Positions 19,049 through 28,126 of a stretch of DNA of 64,000 nucleotides are shown piece by piece (within the stretch, counting starts at the first letter, position 1; each line of letters opens with the position of its first letter). The DNA lies in the NCBI GenBank assembly GCA_963532425.1, contig CAUSKK010000001.1:1-64000 (forward strand), read 5' to 3'. Both the position numbers and the translations under genes were made by a program. The notes under the pieces were generated by a model that saw only the letters and a list, made by a program, of their open reading frames with translations, had not been told where the DNA came from and made no database searches. The stretch comes from CAUSKK01 sp963532425 (GTDB lineage Bacteria > Pseudomonadota > Gammaproteobacteria > Cardiobacteriales > Cardiobacteriaceae).

Positions 19049-19368
19049 GGGAGCGCTTCGTTTCCACCGCTTTGCGGGCGGGGAAGCGGTTGCTCCGCGC
19101 CGGTTGGGGGAAGCGCTTCCCGGGGGAAGAAAACAAAACTCCGAAGGGCCGAAGCGCTTCGGGGCCTAAAGGTTTGCCCACCGGGGGCCGTTTGATTCCG
19201 CAGGGCAGCGCTTCGCCCGGGCCGCCAAGCCACGACCGCCCACCGCAGCGCTTCGGTTCTGAAATTATCTCGGCCCGACGCCCGGCCCCCAAGGGTGAAG
19301 CGCTTCGTTTTACCGAGACGGCGGGCCGCTGGTCCCCGGCCCCGGCGCGCCGTTAGAACGAAGCGCTT
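19049..19368. repeat. Small decamer cluster between comM and the HAD gene
   Basis: Four exact GAAGCGCTTC copies and several variants (GGAGCGCTTC, GCAGCGCTTC) in about 320 bases between the convergent comM and HAD phosphatase genes. No gene is visible in it. Confidence 0.85.
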
Positions 19369-19398
19369 CCCGCCGCGAAAGCCCCGGGTCGCTGCCGC

Positions 19399-19428
19399 AA
19401 AAAACCCCCGGCGGGCGGGGGCGGTTTT
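19399..19428 (-). terminator. Terminator after the HAD gene
   Basis: On the minus strand a CCCCCG/CGGGGG stem with a short CCCGC loop is followed by six T. It begins directly at the stop codon of the HAD gene. Confidence 0.8.
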
Positions 19429-20148
19429 TTATTGGGGGAACGGCCGGGACAGAATGTCGAGGACGCCGTGAATGTCCGGGGCCGGGCTGACATAGTGGCA
19501 AATTTCCTTCACCGCCGGTGCCGCGTTGGCCGGGCAGGCGGCCATGTCCACCCGGCGCAGAATCGGCAAATCGCCGCCGCTGTCGCCGATGGCCCCCAGC
19601 CGCCCACCGGGGCCGAGCGGGAATTTTTCCAGATAGAAACGGGCGCCGCTCCATTTGTCCATGCCAGCGCTGACGATGTCGAGCACCCGGCCCGAGGGGT
19701 GCAGGGCGAAGCCGGTCAAATCGACGGCCCGTTCCACCGTTTCCCTGAGGCCGAGGGCGTCGCCGACGTTGGCCACCAGGGACACGCTGGCCTCCTTGCC
19801 GTGGGACAGGCGCCAGCGGCCGTTTGCCTCGCCGAGAGCGCGCAGCTGCTGGCGCAGGCTTTCCAGCCGGGCGCGGGCGGCGGCGTCGAAGCCGGGCTGG
19901 GCCCAGCTCTGGTCCGTGTCGTAGTCATAGAGCAGGGTGCCGTGGTCGGCGAGGGCATAGCGGCCGACGCGCAGCAGCTGGCCCAGGGCCTCCAGATAGG
20001 ACAAAGAACGGCCGGTGCAGAGCACCACCGCCAAATCCCGTTCTTTAACCAGCGCTTCCAGCCGCTGGCAGGCGGCCAGGTCGAAGCGGGCAAATTTGCC
20101 AGCGCTCAAACAGCCGTCAATGTCGAGGAACCACAGTATCTTGCTCAT
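19429..20148 (-). CDS. HAD-superfamily phosphatase
   Basis: A 239-residue hydrolase of the HAD fold, probably a phosphatase. Motif I is FLDIDGCLSAG, motif II LCTGRSLSY, the lysine motif GMDKWSGARF and motif IV AIGDSGGDLPIL. The cap resembles the Cof/sucrose-phosphatase type; the substrate is unknown. I start at ATG 20148 (MSKILWFLDIDG), not at the in-frame position 20211. Its start overlaps the stop of a 33-codon reading frame that is itself a diverged copy of this gene's 5' end. Confidence 0.82.
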   Translation of the reverse strand: MSKILWFLDIDGCLSAGKFARFDLAACQRLEALVKERDLAVVLCTGRSLSYLEALGQLLRVGRYALADHGTLLYDYDTDQSWAQPGFDAAARARLESLRQQLRALGEANGRWRLSHGKEASVSLVANVGDALGLRETVERAVDLTGFALHPSGRVLDIVSAGMDKWSGARFYLEKFPLGPGGRLGAIGDSGGDLPILRRVDMAACPANAAPAVKEICHYVSPAPDIHGVLDILSRPFPQ

Positions 20149-20246
20149 AAACCCTCCCGGACGGTTCCGGGGCGCCAGCGGGGCCGGCCGGCGCTTCCCG
20201 CTGTCAAACAACCGTCAATATCCAAAAACCACAGAATTTTCTTCAT
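20145..20246 (-). pseudogene. Diverged duplicate of the HAD gene 5' end (33 codons)
   Basis: ATG 20246 begins MKKILWFLDIDGCLTAG, matching MSKILWFLDIDGCLSAG of the adjacent gene, then diverges and stops at a TGA overlapping the intact gene's ATG (ATGA). Within the matching codons most differences are synonymous (AAA/AAG, TTT/TTC, GAT/GAC, GGT/GGC). It could act as a coupled leader or be only a recombination remnant. Confidence 0.75.
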
Positions 20247-20255
20247 CGTTTGCTC

Positions 20256-20888
20256 CTAGCCCCCGCCGGCCAGCCGCAGGGCATAGCGAAAAATCAGCAC
20301 GGCCAGCACCCACATAAACAGGGCGATGCCGCCGTCCAACAGCCGCCAGGTCTTTTCCTTCTGGAAATAGGGACTGAGCTTCTGGCCGAAAAAACCCAGG
20401 CCGTAGAACCACAGCGCCGAGGACAGGATAGAGCCCATTAGAAAGGCCGTGCGCGCCGGGCCGGTGAATTTGGCCGAATAGCCGCCGATGAGCACCACCG
20501 CGTCCAGATAGGCATGGGGATTGAGCAGGCTCACCGCCAGCGTTAGCAGTAGCACCCGGCCCAGGGTTTGGGGGCGGCCGTCGCCGTGGCCGATGACCAG
20601 CTGGCCGCCGCCGCGCCAGGCACTGCGGGCACAGCGCCAGCCGTAGTAGCTGAGAAAGCAGCCGCCGGCCAGGGACAGGCCAATATTCAGCGTTCTGGAG
20701 GCCTCCAGCACCCGGGCCAGGCCCAGCACGCTGAGGGAAAACAGACTGACATCACAGAGAAAACAGACCGTGCAGGCCCAGAAAACATACTGGCGGCGCA
20801 GGGCCTGTTTGAGTAGAAAGGCGTTCTGGGCGCCGATGGCGATGATGAGACTGCCGGAAATCACCATGCCCTCAAAAAAAGCATTCAT
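20256..20888 (-). CDS. argO: LysE/ArgO-family amino-acid exporter
   Basis: An inner-membrane exporter of about 210 residues with six hydrophobic segments. The N-terminal GSLIIAIGAQNAFLLKQAL and the LLLTLAVSLLNPHAYLDAVV segment (NPHAYLD) are typical of LysE/ArgO exporters of arginine and lysine. The start is ATG 20888 after a GGGGGAG box; the GTG codon just before is less likely. Same strand as the HAD gene nine bases downstream. Confidence 0.88.
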   Translation of the reverse strand: MNAFFEGMVISGSLIIAIGAQNAFLLKQALRRQYVFWACTVCFLCDVSLFSLSVLGLARVLEASRTLNIGLSLAGGCFLSYYGWRCARSAWRGGGQLVIGHGDGRPQTLGRVLLLTLAVSLLNPHAYLDAVVLIGGYSAKFTGPARTAFLMGSILSSALWFYGLGFFGQKLSPYFQKEKTWRLLDGGIALFMWVLAVLIFRYALRLAGGG

Positions 20889-20936
20889 CACAACTCCCCC
20901 GGGGCCGGCCGGGCCGAACCCCCTAAAAATCCACGC

Positions 20937-20965
20937 AAAAAAAAACCACCGCCGGGCGGCGGTGG
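20937..20965 (-). terminator. Terminator after epmA
   Basis: A perfect 8-bp stem CCACCGCC/GGCGGTGG with a four-base loop, followed on the minus strand by nine T (A run 20937-20945). It separates epmA from argO. Confidence 0.92.
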
Positions 20966-21010
20966 CTCGGAACCGAGTCGTTAGATTGACATTAAGCTAA
21001 CGTAATTTGA

Positions 21011-21928
21011 CTAACTGTCGGGGAAATTATAGCCAACGGCCCCGATGTCTTCCACGCCCCGGGCCAACATCAGCAGCCGTTCCACCCCCAGGGCCACGCC
21101 GGCACAGTCCGGCAGGCCCCGGGCCAGGGCGGCCAGCAGCCGGGGGTCGGCCGGCACCTCGTCCCGGCCCTCGGCCCGGCGGCGGCGGTTCTCGGCGGCG
21201 AAGCGCTCCCCCTGTTCGGCGGCGTCGGTCAGCTCCCAGAAGCCATTGCAGAGTTCGAGGCCATCGACGAACAGTTCAAAGCGGGCCGCCCGGCGTTGGC
21301 CCTTGACCTGCACCAGCCGGGCTAGAGCCGCCTGGCTGGGCGGGTAGTGCTGGACAAAATCCAGCGTGCCGGCGCCGAGGCTCGGTTGCAGGGCCAGGGA
21401 AAAGAGCAAATCCAGCTGGCCATCGCGGTTCAGGTCGAGGGCCTGGCCGGCCAGCGCAGTGCCGAGCGCACGCAGCGCTTCGTCGTCGAGCTCGGCCGGG
21501 GCCGCGCCGAAGCGCTCCCGGAAGAGGTCGTCATAGTCGAGCCGGCGCACCGGCCGGTCGGCCAGCCGGGGCACCAGCTCCCAGACCAGTTCCACCACCT
21601 CGGCCATCAGCCGTTCATGGTCCCAGCCGCAGCGGTACCACTCCAGCAGCAGGAATTCGCGCCGGTGGCGGCGGCCGTGCTCGTCGGCGCGGAAGACATG
21701 GCCGAGCTGGTAGATGTCGCCGCTGCCCCGGCTGAGCAGCATCTTCATGGCGAATTCCGGCGAGGTCTGCAGATAGCCGCCGTCGCTGCTGCGCAGATTG
21801 CCCAGCTGCGGGTCGGGATTGCCGTAGGGGGCCAGCAGCGGCGTATCCACCTCCAGCACGGCCCGGGCGGCAAAAAAGGCCCGAATGGCGGCGAGAAAAT
21901 CGGCCCGGGCCTTGATTAATTCCCGCAT
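21011..21928 (-). CDS. epmA: Elongation factor P--(R)-beta-lysine ligase
   Basis: A truncated class II lysyl-tRNA synthetase homologue (PoxA/GenX) that attaches beta-lysine to EF-P. The 305 residues lack a tRNA-binding domain and show motif 2 (VFRADEHGRRHRREFLLLEW) and motif 3 (GVALGVERLLML), with LCNGFWELTDAAEQGERF between them. No epmB or efp gene is in the window. Its start overlaps the stop of the upstream cold-shock/DUF1294 gene. Confidence 0.93.
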   Translation of the reverse strand: MRELIKARADFLAAIRAFFAARAVLEVDTPLLAPYGNPDPQLGNLRSSDGGYLQTSPEFAMKMLLSRGSGDIYQLGHVFRADEHGRRHRREFLLLEWYRCGWDHERLMAEVVELVWELVPRLADRPVRRLDYDDLFRERFGAAPAELDDEALRALGTALAGQALDLNRDGQLDLLFSLALQPSLGAGTLDFVQHYPPSQAALARLVQVKGQRRAARFELFVDGLELCNGFWELTDAAEQGERFAAENRRRRAEGRDEVPADPRLLAALARGLPDCAGVALGVERLLMLARGVEDIGAVGYNFPDS

Positions 21929-22587
21929 CAGAAGCGCGCCCCCAGCTGCAGCAGCCAGCGCAGCAGATTGCGGCCCGGTTCGCTGTAGAGCAGGGCGGCC
22001 ACCAGCGCCACATTGGCCAGCACCGTGGCCCAGTAGTTGAGCTGGAAGCGCAGGCTGTTCAGCTTGTGGCGGAAGAAAAACTGGCCCACCAGCGCCCCGG
22101 GCCAGCCGCCGCAGAAATCGAGCAGATGGAGCCAGTCCTCGCTAATCCGGGGGCCGTTGAGGGCGGCCTGCCACTTGTCCCAGCCGTAGAGCAGCAGGCT
22201 GAGCAGGCCGGCGCCGAAGTACCAGTTGTAGAAGCTGGCCGGCAGATAGTGGGCCTTGACCAGCAGATAGAGGCCGCCGTAGAGGGCCAGGCCCAGCGGC
22301 AGGGCGCTCAGGCGAACGAAGCGCTTCAGCAGCACCCGGCGCAGCGGCTCCTCCCGGAGCGGCCGCACCGCCAGGGCGTAGCGTTCCTCCTCCTCCCAGC
22401 CGAGGCTGAATTCCACGGTCATGCCCACCTTCGGTTCGCCCCGGCCCTGGTAGTCGAGCCGGCGGAAAAAAATCAAATCGTTGAGGCGCTCGGCGCGAAT
22501 CATACCGAGGCCGCCGCCCTCGGCGTTGGGGTAGTACTTGACGATGCGGCCGGTCTGCAGGCCCTGATTTTTGGCAGGTTTCAACAT
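21928..22587 (-). CDS. Cold-shock-like domain fused to DUF1294 membrane protein
   Basis: A 219-residue protein with an N-terminal cold-shock-like beta-barrel (GRIVKYYPNAEGGGLGMI, then LIFFRRLDYQG) and a C-terminal DUF1294 region of about four membrane segments (GLALYGGLYLLVK, AGLLSLLLYGWDKWQAA, LDFCGGWPGALVGQFFFRHK). The fusion is a known architecture of unknown function. It overlaps epmA by one base, so the pair is probably co-translated. Confidence 0.85.
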   Translation of the reverse strand: MLKPAKNQGLQTGRIVKYYPNAEGGGLGMIRAERLNDLIFFRRLDYQGRGEPKVGMTVEFSLGWEEEERYALAVRPLREEPLRRVLLKRFVRLSALPLGLALYGGLYLLVKAHYLPASFYNWYFGAGLLSLLLYGWDKWQAALNGPRISEDWLHLLDFCGGWPGALVGQFFFRHKLNSLRFQLNYWATVLANVALVAALLYSEPGRNLLRWLLQLGARF

Positions 22588-22589
22588 GG

Positions 22590-24533
22590 CTACTCCCGGC
22601 TCAGCGCTTCGACCGGGTCGAGGCGGGCGGCATTGCGCGCCGGCATATAGCCGAAAATCAGGCCGATGGCGCTGGCACAGCTGAAGGCAATAATCACCGA
22701 GTTGGTGGAGAAAATCATGCGTTCCCGGCCGGCGGCCCCATTGACCAGATGGCCGAGGCCGTAGGCCAGACCGATGCCGAGCAGGCCGCCGAGCAGGCAG
22801 AGCATGACCGCCTCAATGAGGAACTGCAGCATGATGTCGCCGGGCCGGGCGCCCACGGCCATGCGAATGCCGATTTCCTGGGTGCGCTCGGTTACGGACA
22901 CCAGCATGATGTTCATCACGCCGATGCCGCCCACCACCAGGGCGATGGCGGCGATGAAGGAAATCAGCAGGGTGAGGGAATTCATGGTGGCGTCCACGGC
23001 CTTGCGAATGCTGTCGCTGTTGAAGAAGGAGAAGTCCTCGCTGCCGTGGCGACGCACGAGAATGCGGCGAATGGCGTCCTCGGCGGTGGCCGGGTCGAAG
23101 CCGTCGCGGACGCGCACGGTGATGCCGTTCAGGTTGGAGCGGCCGAGGATACGGTTCATGGCCGAGGTGTAGGGCATGTAAACGCTGATGGCGGCGCCGC
23201 CGAAGCGGTTTTGCTTGGAGAAGTCGGCCAGGCCGATGACCCGCACCGGCACGTTCTTCAGAATGATGATTTCGCCGATGACCTCCTCGGGCTTTTTGTC
23301 CGGGCCGAAGATTTCCGCCACGTTGCCCTGGTCGAGCACCACCACCGCCGCATAGTTGTCCACGTCCTGCTGGTTGAAAACGCGGCCGTGGCTAAGCGGC
23401 ACGTTCATAACCTGGAAATACTGGGCGCCGACACCGGTCAAACTGACGTTGAGGGCCTTGTTTTCATAGCGCAGGGTCGGCGACGCGCCCACCGATGGGG
23501 TGGCGCTGTCGATGAAATCCTGCTGGCTCAGCACCTCGGCGTCGCTGGCCACCAGGGTGCGAATGCGCCGCGAGCGCGGGTCGCCCATCTTGCCCGGGAA
23601 AATCTCAATGGTGTTGGAGCCCAGGTCGCTGATGTCCTCCATGATTTTGGCCTTGGCGCCGTTGCCGAGGGCCACCATGGCCACCACCGAGGCGATGCCG
23701 ATGATGATGCCGAGCATGGTCAGGAAGGCCCGCATTTTGTGGGCGTAGACGGCGCGCAGGGCCATGGCAAAGGCCGAGGGCAGGCGGGTGAACAGAGAAT
23801 TGCCCGCCCGCCGCACCGGCTGGGCCGTGCCGCCGGGGCTGTCCTCGCGCCGGCGTTCGTCGCGAATCACCAGGCCGTCGCGAATTTCGATGATGCGGTC
23901 GGCCTGGTCGGCGATGTCCCGGTCGTGGGTTACCAGAACCACCGTGTGCCCCTCCTGGTGGAGTTCGCGCAGAATGGCCATGACCTCCTTGCCGCTGGCC
24001 GTGTCGAGGGCGCCGGTGGGCTCGTCGGCGAAGATAACCTGGCTGCCGTTCATCAGCGCCCGGGCAATGGACACCCGCTGCTGCTGGCCGCCGGAGAGCT
24101 GATTGGGCCGGTGGTTGATGCGGTCACCGAGGCCGAGGCGGGTGAGCAGCTCCTCGGCGCGCCGCTTGCGCTGGCTCGGGCCCAGGCCGGCGTAGATGGC
24201 GGGAATGGCCACGTTCTCCCAGGCGCTGAGGCCGCCGAGCAGGTGGTAGCGCTGGAAGATAAAACCGAAGTATTCCCGCCGCAGGGCCGCCCGCTCCTCG
24301 CGGTCGAGCCGACTCACGTCGCGGCCGTCGATGTGGTAGCTGCCGCCGCTGGGCCGGTCGAGGCAGCCGAGGATGTTCATCAGCGTGGACTTGCCGGAAC
24401 CGGACTGGCCGATGATGGCCACCATTTCGCCCGGGTAAATGTCCAGGCTGATGCCCTTGAGAATGGCCACCTCCTGTTCGCCGCTGCCGAATTTCCGCGT
24501 CAGGTCGCGGATGGAAATTATGGGGGTCGTCAT
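22590..24533 (-). CDS. macB: MacB macrolide/peptide export ABC transporter
   Basis: ATPase-permease fusion of 647 residues that works with MacA and an outer-membrane TolC channel. The N-terminal ABC domain has Walker A (GQSGSGKSTLMNILG), signature LSGGQQQRVSIARALM and Walker B (VIFADEPTGALD). A linker is followed by one membrane helix, a large periplasmic domain, then three helices near the C-terminus ending in a RLDPVEALSRE tail. No tolC gene is present in the window. Confidence 0.95.
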   Translation of the reverse strand: MTTPIISIRDLTRKFGSGEQEVAILKGISLDIYPGEMVAIIGQSGSGKSTLMNILGCLDRPSGGSYHIDGRDVSRLDREERAALRREYFGFIFQRYHLLGGLSAWENVAIPAIYAGLGPSQRKRRAEELLTRLGLGDRINHRPNQLSGGQQQRVSIARALMNGSQVIFADEPTGALDTASGKEVMAILRELHQEGHTVVLVTHDRDIADQADRIIEIRDGLVIRDERRREDSPGGTAQPVRRAGNSLFTRLPSAFAMALRAVYAHKMRAFLTMLGIIIGIASVVAMVALGNGAKAKIMEDISDLGSNTIEIFPGKMGDPRSRRIRTLVASDAEVLSQQDFIDSATPSVGASPTLRYENKALNVSLTGVGAQYFQVMNVPLSHGRVFNQQDVDNYAAVVVLDQGNVAEIFGPDKKPEEVIGEIIILKNVPVRVIGLADFSKQNRFGGAAISVYMPYTSAMNRILGRSNLNGITVRVRDGFDPATAEDAIRRILVRRHGSEDFSFFNSDSIRKAVDATMNSLTLLISFIAAIALVVGGIGVMNIMLVSVTERTQEIGIRMAVGARPGDIMLQFLIEAVMLCLLGGLLGIGLAYGLGHLVNGAAGRERMIFSTNSVIIAFSCASAIGLIFGYMPARNAARLDPVEALSRE

Positions 24534-24535
24534 GG

Positions 24536-25693
24536 CTAGAACGGGGAGTCGGCGCTCATGCCCGGCGGCAGCATGCCGGCTTTTTCATCTTTGGTGCTCT
24601 GCACCACTTCCTCACCCTCGTTCAGGCCGCTGCGGATTTCCACATTGATGCCGTCGTTGATGCCCACTTCCACCTCCCGGGGCTGGGCCTGGCCGTCGGT
24701 GCCCACCACCAGCACCCGGCCATCGTCCTGGAGGGCGGTCAGGGGGATAAGCAGGGCGTTCTTGGCCTCCTTAATTTTGATGGTGATGTTGGCGGTCATG
24801 CCCACCTTCAGCCGGTCGTCCGGGTTCGGCACGTCCATTTTGCCGTAGTAATAGATAGCGCTGTCGCTGCTGCTGCTGTTCTTGGAGATGGCCAGCGGCG
24901 CCGGGTCGATGGATTTCAGGACGCCCTCATATTGGGTTTTATCCTTGCCGAGCAGGGTGAAATAGGCGGCCATGCCGGTTTTCACGTCGGCCACGTCGGC
25001 CTCGGCAATTTCGCCCTCCACGGTCATGGTGCTGGTCTGGGCCAGGGTGATGATGGTGGGCGTCGATTGCACGGCGTTGATGGACTGGCCCTCCTCCACG
25101 GCCACGGCGATGACCACACCGTCCATGGGCGCTTTGACCGTGGTATGGCCGAGGGCGACGCTGGCGTTTTTCAGGCTCAGCTCGCTGCGGGCAATCTGGG
25201 CCTTGGCTGTTTCCACCTCGGCCCTGGCCACGGTCAGATTGGCCCGGGCACTGTCCAGCGCTTCCTTGGTGCCGGCGTCCTTCAGGGCCTGCTGCCGTTT
25301 GTATTTGTGTTCGGCCTCGACCAGCTTGGCCTGGGCCGAAACCAGATTGGCCCTGGACACGTCCAGGGCGGCCTTTTCGCTGTCGCGCTGGTTAATCTGG
25401 GTGGAGGCGTCGATTTCAGCGATTTTGTCGCCGGTTTTAATGTGGTCGCCGATTTTGACGTAGAGCTTGCTGATTTCGCCGGAGGCCTGGGCGCCGACGC
25501 TGACGGTTTTCACCGCCTGCAGCGAGCCGGTGGCGAGCACGCTGTGCACCACGTCGCCGCGCTTCACCTTGGTGGTGATGTGCTGCACCGGCGGCGGCTG
25601 CTGGGCGGCCTCCTGCCGTTGCAGCCAGTAGGCCATGGCCGCCGAAATCAGCGCCACCACGGCCAGAACTTTGAACCAAAATTTGCCTTTCAT
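24536..25693 (-). CDS. macA: MacA periplasmic adaptor
   Basis: A 385-residue membrane-fusion protein with an N-terminal anchor (FKVLAVVALISAAMAYWL), a lipoyl/biotinyl-like barrel (SVGAQASGEISKLYVKIGD), a coiled-coil hairpin and a second half-barrel (APMDGVVIAVAVEEGQSI). It lies two bases upstream of macB, so the two form an operon. It is divergent from purC. Confidence 0.95.
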   Translation of the reverse strand: MKGKFWFKVLAVVALISAAMAYWLQRQEAAQQPPPVQHITTKVKRGDVVHSVLATGSLQAVKTVSVGAQASGEISKLYVKIGDHIKTGDKIAEIDASTQINQRDSEKAALDVSRANLVSAQAKLVEAEHKYKRQQALKDAGTKEALDSARANLTVARAEVETAKAQIARSELSLKNASVALGHTTVKAPMDGVVIAVAVEEGQSINAVQSTPTIITLAQTSTMTVEGEIAEADVADVKTGMAAYFTLLGKDKTQYEGVLKSIDPAPLAISKNSSSSDSAIYYYGKMDVPNPDDRLKVGMTANITIKIKEAKNALLIPLTALQDDGRVLVVGTDGQAQPREVEVGINDGINVEIRSGLNEGEEVVQSTKDEKAGMLPPGMSADSPF

Positions 25694-25823
25694 TTTTTAT
25701 TCCTTGGGTTGTGAATGCCTGCCGCCACTCTAGCGCCAGGTCGGGGGCCCTTCAAGGCGTCAAAACGCACTCTAGGCCGGGAAAATTAGCGTTTGCTGAG
25801 CGGGCGGGCCCGGGGCAAGCCAT

Positions 25824-25829
25824 TATAAT
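25824..25829 (+). promoter_or_regulatory. -10 element upstream of purC
   Basis: A perfect TATAAT lies 36 bases before the purC start. No convincing -35 hexamer is seen at the usual spacing. Confidence 0.5.
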
Positions 25830-25865
25830 TAGGCTCTGACTTTACCCCTCACTTGGAGAGCTGCT

Positions 25866-26594
25866 ATGCAAAAAGGAAATCTGCTGTATCAGGGCAAGGC
25901 GAAATCGGTCTATGCCACCCCGGACCCGAATCGGGTCATCATCCACTTCAACGACGATGCCACCGCCTTCAACGGCGAGAAACACGCGGTGTTGGCGGAC
26001 AAAGGGATACTCAACAATAAAATCAGCACGCTGATTTTTAATCTGCTCAAGAGCGAGGGCATTCCCACCCACCATCTGGAAACCCTCAACGACCGCGAGC
26101 AGCTCTGCGAGAAGGTGGACATCATTCCGCTGGAGGTCATCGTGCGCAACGTGGTGGCCGGCTCCATGGCCAAGCGCCTGGGCCTGGAGGAGGGCAGCGA
26201 GCTGGAAACGCCGGTGTTTGAAATCTGCTACAAGAAAGATGCCCTCGGCGACCCGCTCATCAACGACGACCACGCCGTCGCCCTCGGCGTCGCCAGCTAT
26301 GAGGATTTGGAAGTCATCTACGAACTCACCGACCGCATCAATGTGCGCCTGGCCGACCTCTTCGCCGATATCGACATCATTCTGGTGGACTTCAAAATCG
26401 AATTCGGCCGCAACCCGGACGGGGAAATCGTTCTGGCCGATGAAATTAGCCCGGACTGCTGCCGGCTCTGGGACATGGAAACCCTGGAACGGCTGGACAA
26501 GGACCGCTTCCGCCGCGATTTGGGCGGCGTGCTGGAATCCTACGCCGTCATTCACAAGCGCCTCAGCGAGCTGCTGGAGGCGGACAACGGCTAG
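25866..26594 (+). CDS. purC: SAICAR synthetase
   Basis: Catalyses the ATP-dependent joining of aspartate to CAIR in purine synthesis. The 242 residues include LLYQGKAKSVYAT, FNDDATAFNGEKH, EVIVRNVVAGSMAKR and VDFKIEFGR, all family hallmarks. It is preceded by a GGAG site. Its stop overlaps the start of the macro-domain gene by one base. Confidence 0.97.
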   Translation: MQKGNLLYQGKAKSVYATPDPNRVIIHFNDDATAFNGEKHAVLADKGILNNKISTLIFNLLKSEGIPTHHLETLNDREQLCEKVDIIPLEVIVRNVVAGSMAKRLGLEEGSELETPVFEICYKKDALGDPLINDDHAVALGVASYEDLEVIYELTDRINVRLADLFADIDIILVDFKIEFGRNPDGEIVLADEISPDCCRLWDMETLERLDKDRFRRDLGGVLESYAVIHKRLSELLEADNG

Positions 26595-27055
26595 TGGAAA
26601 TCCGACGCGGCGACCTGCTGGCCCTGGGCCGGGCCGGGGTCTTTGATGTGCTGGTGCACGGCTGCAACTGCCAAGGCACCATGGGCGCCGGCATTGCCAA
26701 ACAGATTCGGGAACAATTCCCCGCCGCCTGGGCGGCCGACCGGGCCACTCCCCGGGGCCCGGCCAAGCTCGGCACCATCAGCACGGCCACCGTCGCCTGC
26801 GGCGACCACCGGCTGACCATCGTCAATGGCTACACCCAGAACCATTGGCGCGGGCGGGGCGTGCTGGTGGACTATGCGGCGGTGGCCTTGGTCATGGCCA
26901 CGGTGCGGGAGCGCTTCGGGGCGCTGCGCATCGGCTATCCCCGCATCGGCGCCGGCCTGGGCCGGGGCGACTGGCCCACCATCGCCGCCCTCATCGACCG
27001 GGAACTGGCCGGCTGCCGCCACTGGCTGGTTCTTCCCGACCCCACTTCCCCCTAA
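26594..27055 (+). CDS. Macro-domain ADP-ribose-binding protein
   Basis: A 153-residue single macro domain starting at GTG 26594, whose first base is the last base of the purC stop. The ligand loops are visible: HGCNCQGTMGAGIAKQIRE and YPRIGAGLGRGDW. The motif pattern is closest to the ALC1/TARG1/Poa1-like class, whose members remove ADP-ribose from proteins or nucleic acids or hydrolyse ADP-ribose-1''-phosphate. The substrate here is unknown. Placement between purC and purM implies co-expression with purine synthesis. Confidence 0.85.
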   Translation: MEIRRGDLLALGRAGVFDVLVHGCNCQGTMGAGIAKQIREQFPAAWAADRATPRGPAKLGTISTATVACGDHRLTIVNGYTQNHWRGRGVLVDYAAVALVMATVRERFGALRIGYPRIGAGLGRGDWPTIAALIDRELAGCRHWLVLPDPTSP

Positions 27056-27074
27056 CCTACGGAAACTTTTCCCC

Positions 27075-28070
<996 letters not shown>

Positions 28071-28088
28071 GCACGCCCCGCGTTGCCG

Positions 28089-28113
28089 AGCCTCCTCGCG
28101 AGGCTTTTTTTTT
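28089..28113 (+). terminator. Terminator after purM
   Basis: AGCCTC/GAGGCT stem with a five-base loop followed by nine T. Confidence 0.9.
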
Positions 28114-28126
28114 AAGCGGAGAAACT

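Noticed and set aside
25774..25800. -35 element TTGCTG for purC
   Set aside because: Spacing to TATAAT is about 25 bases, too long for a standard promoter.
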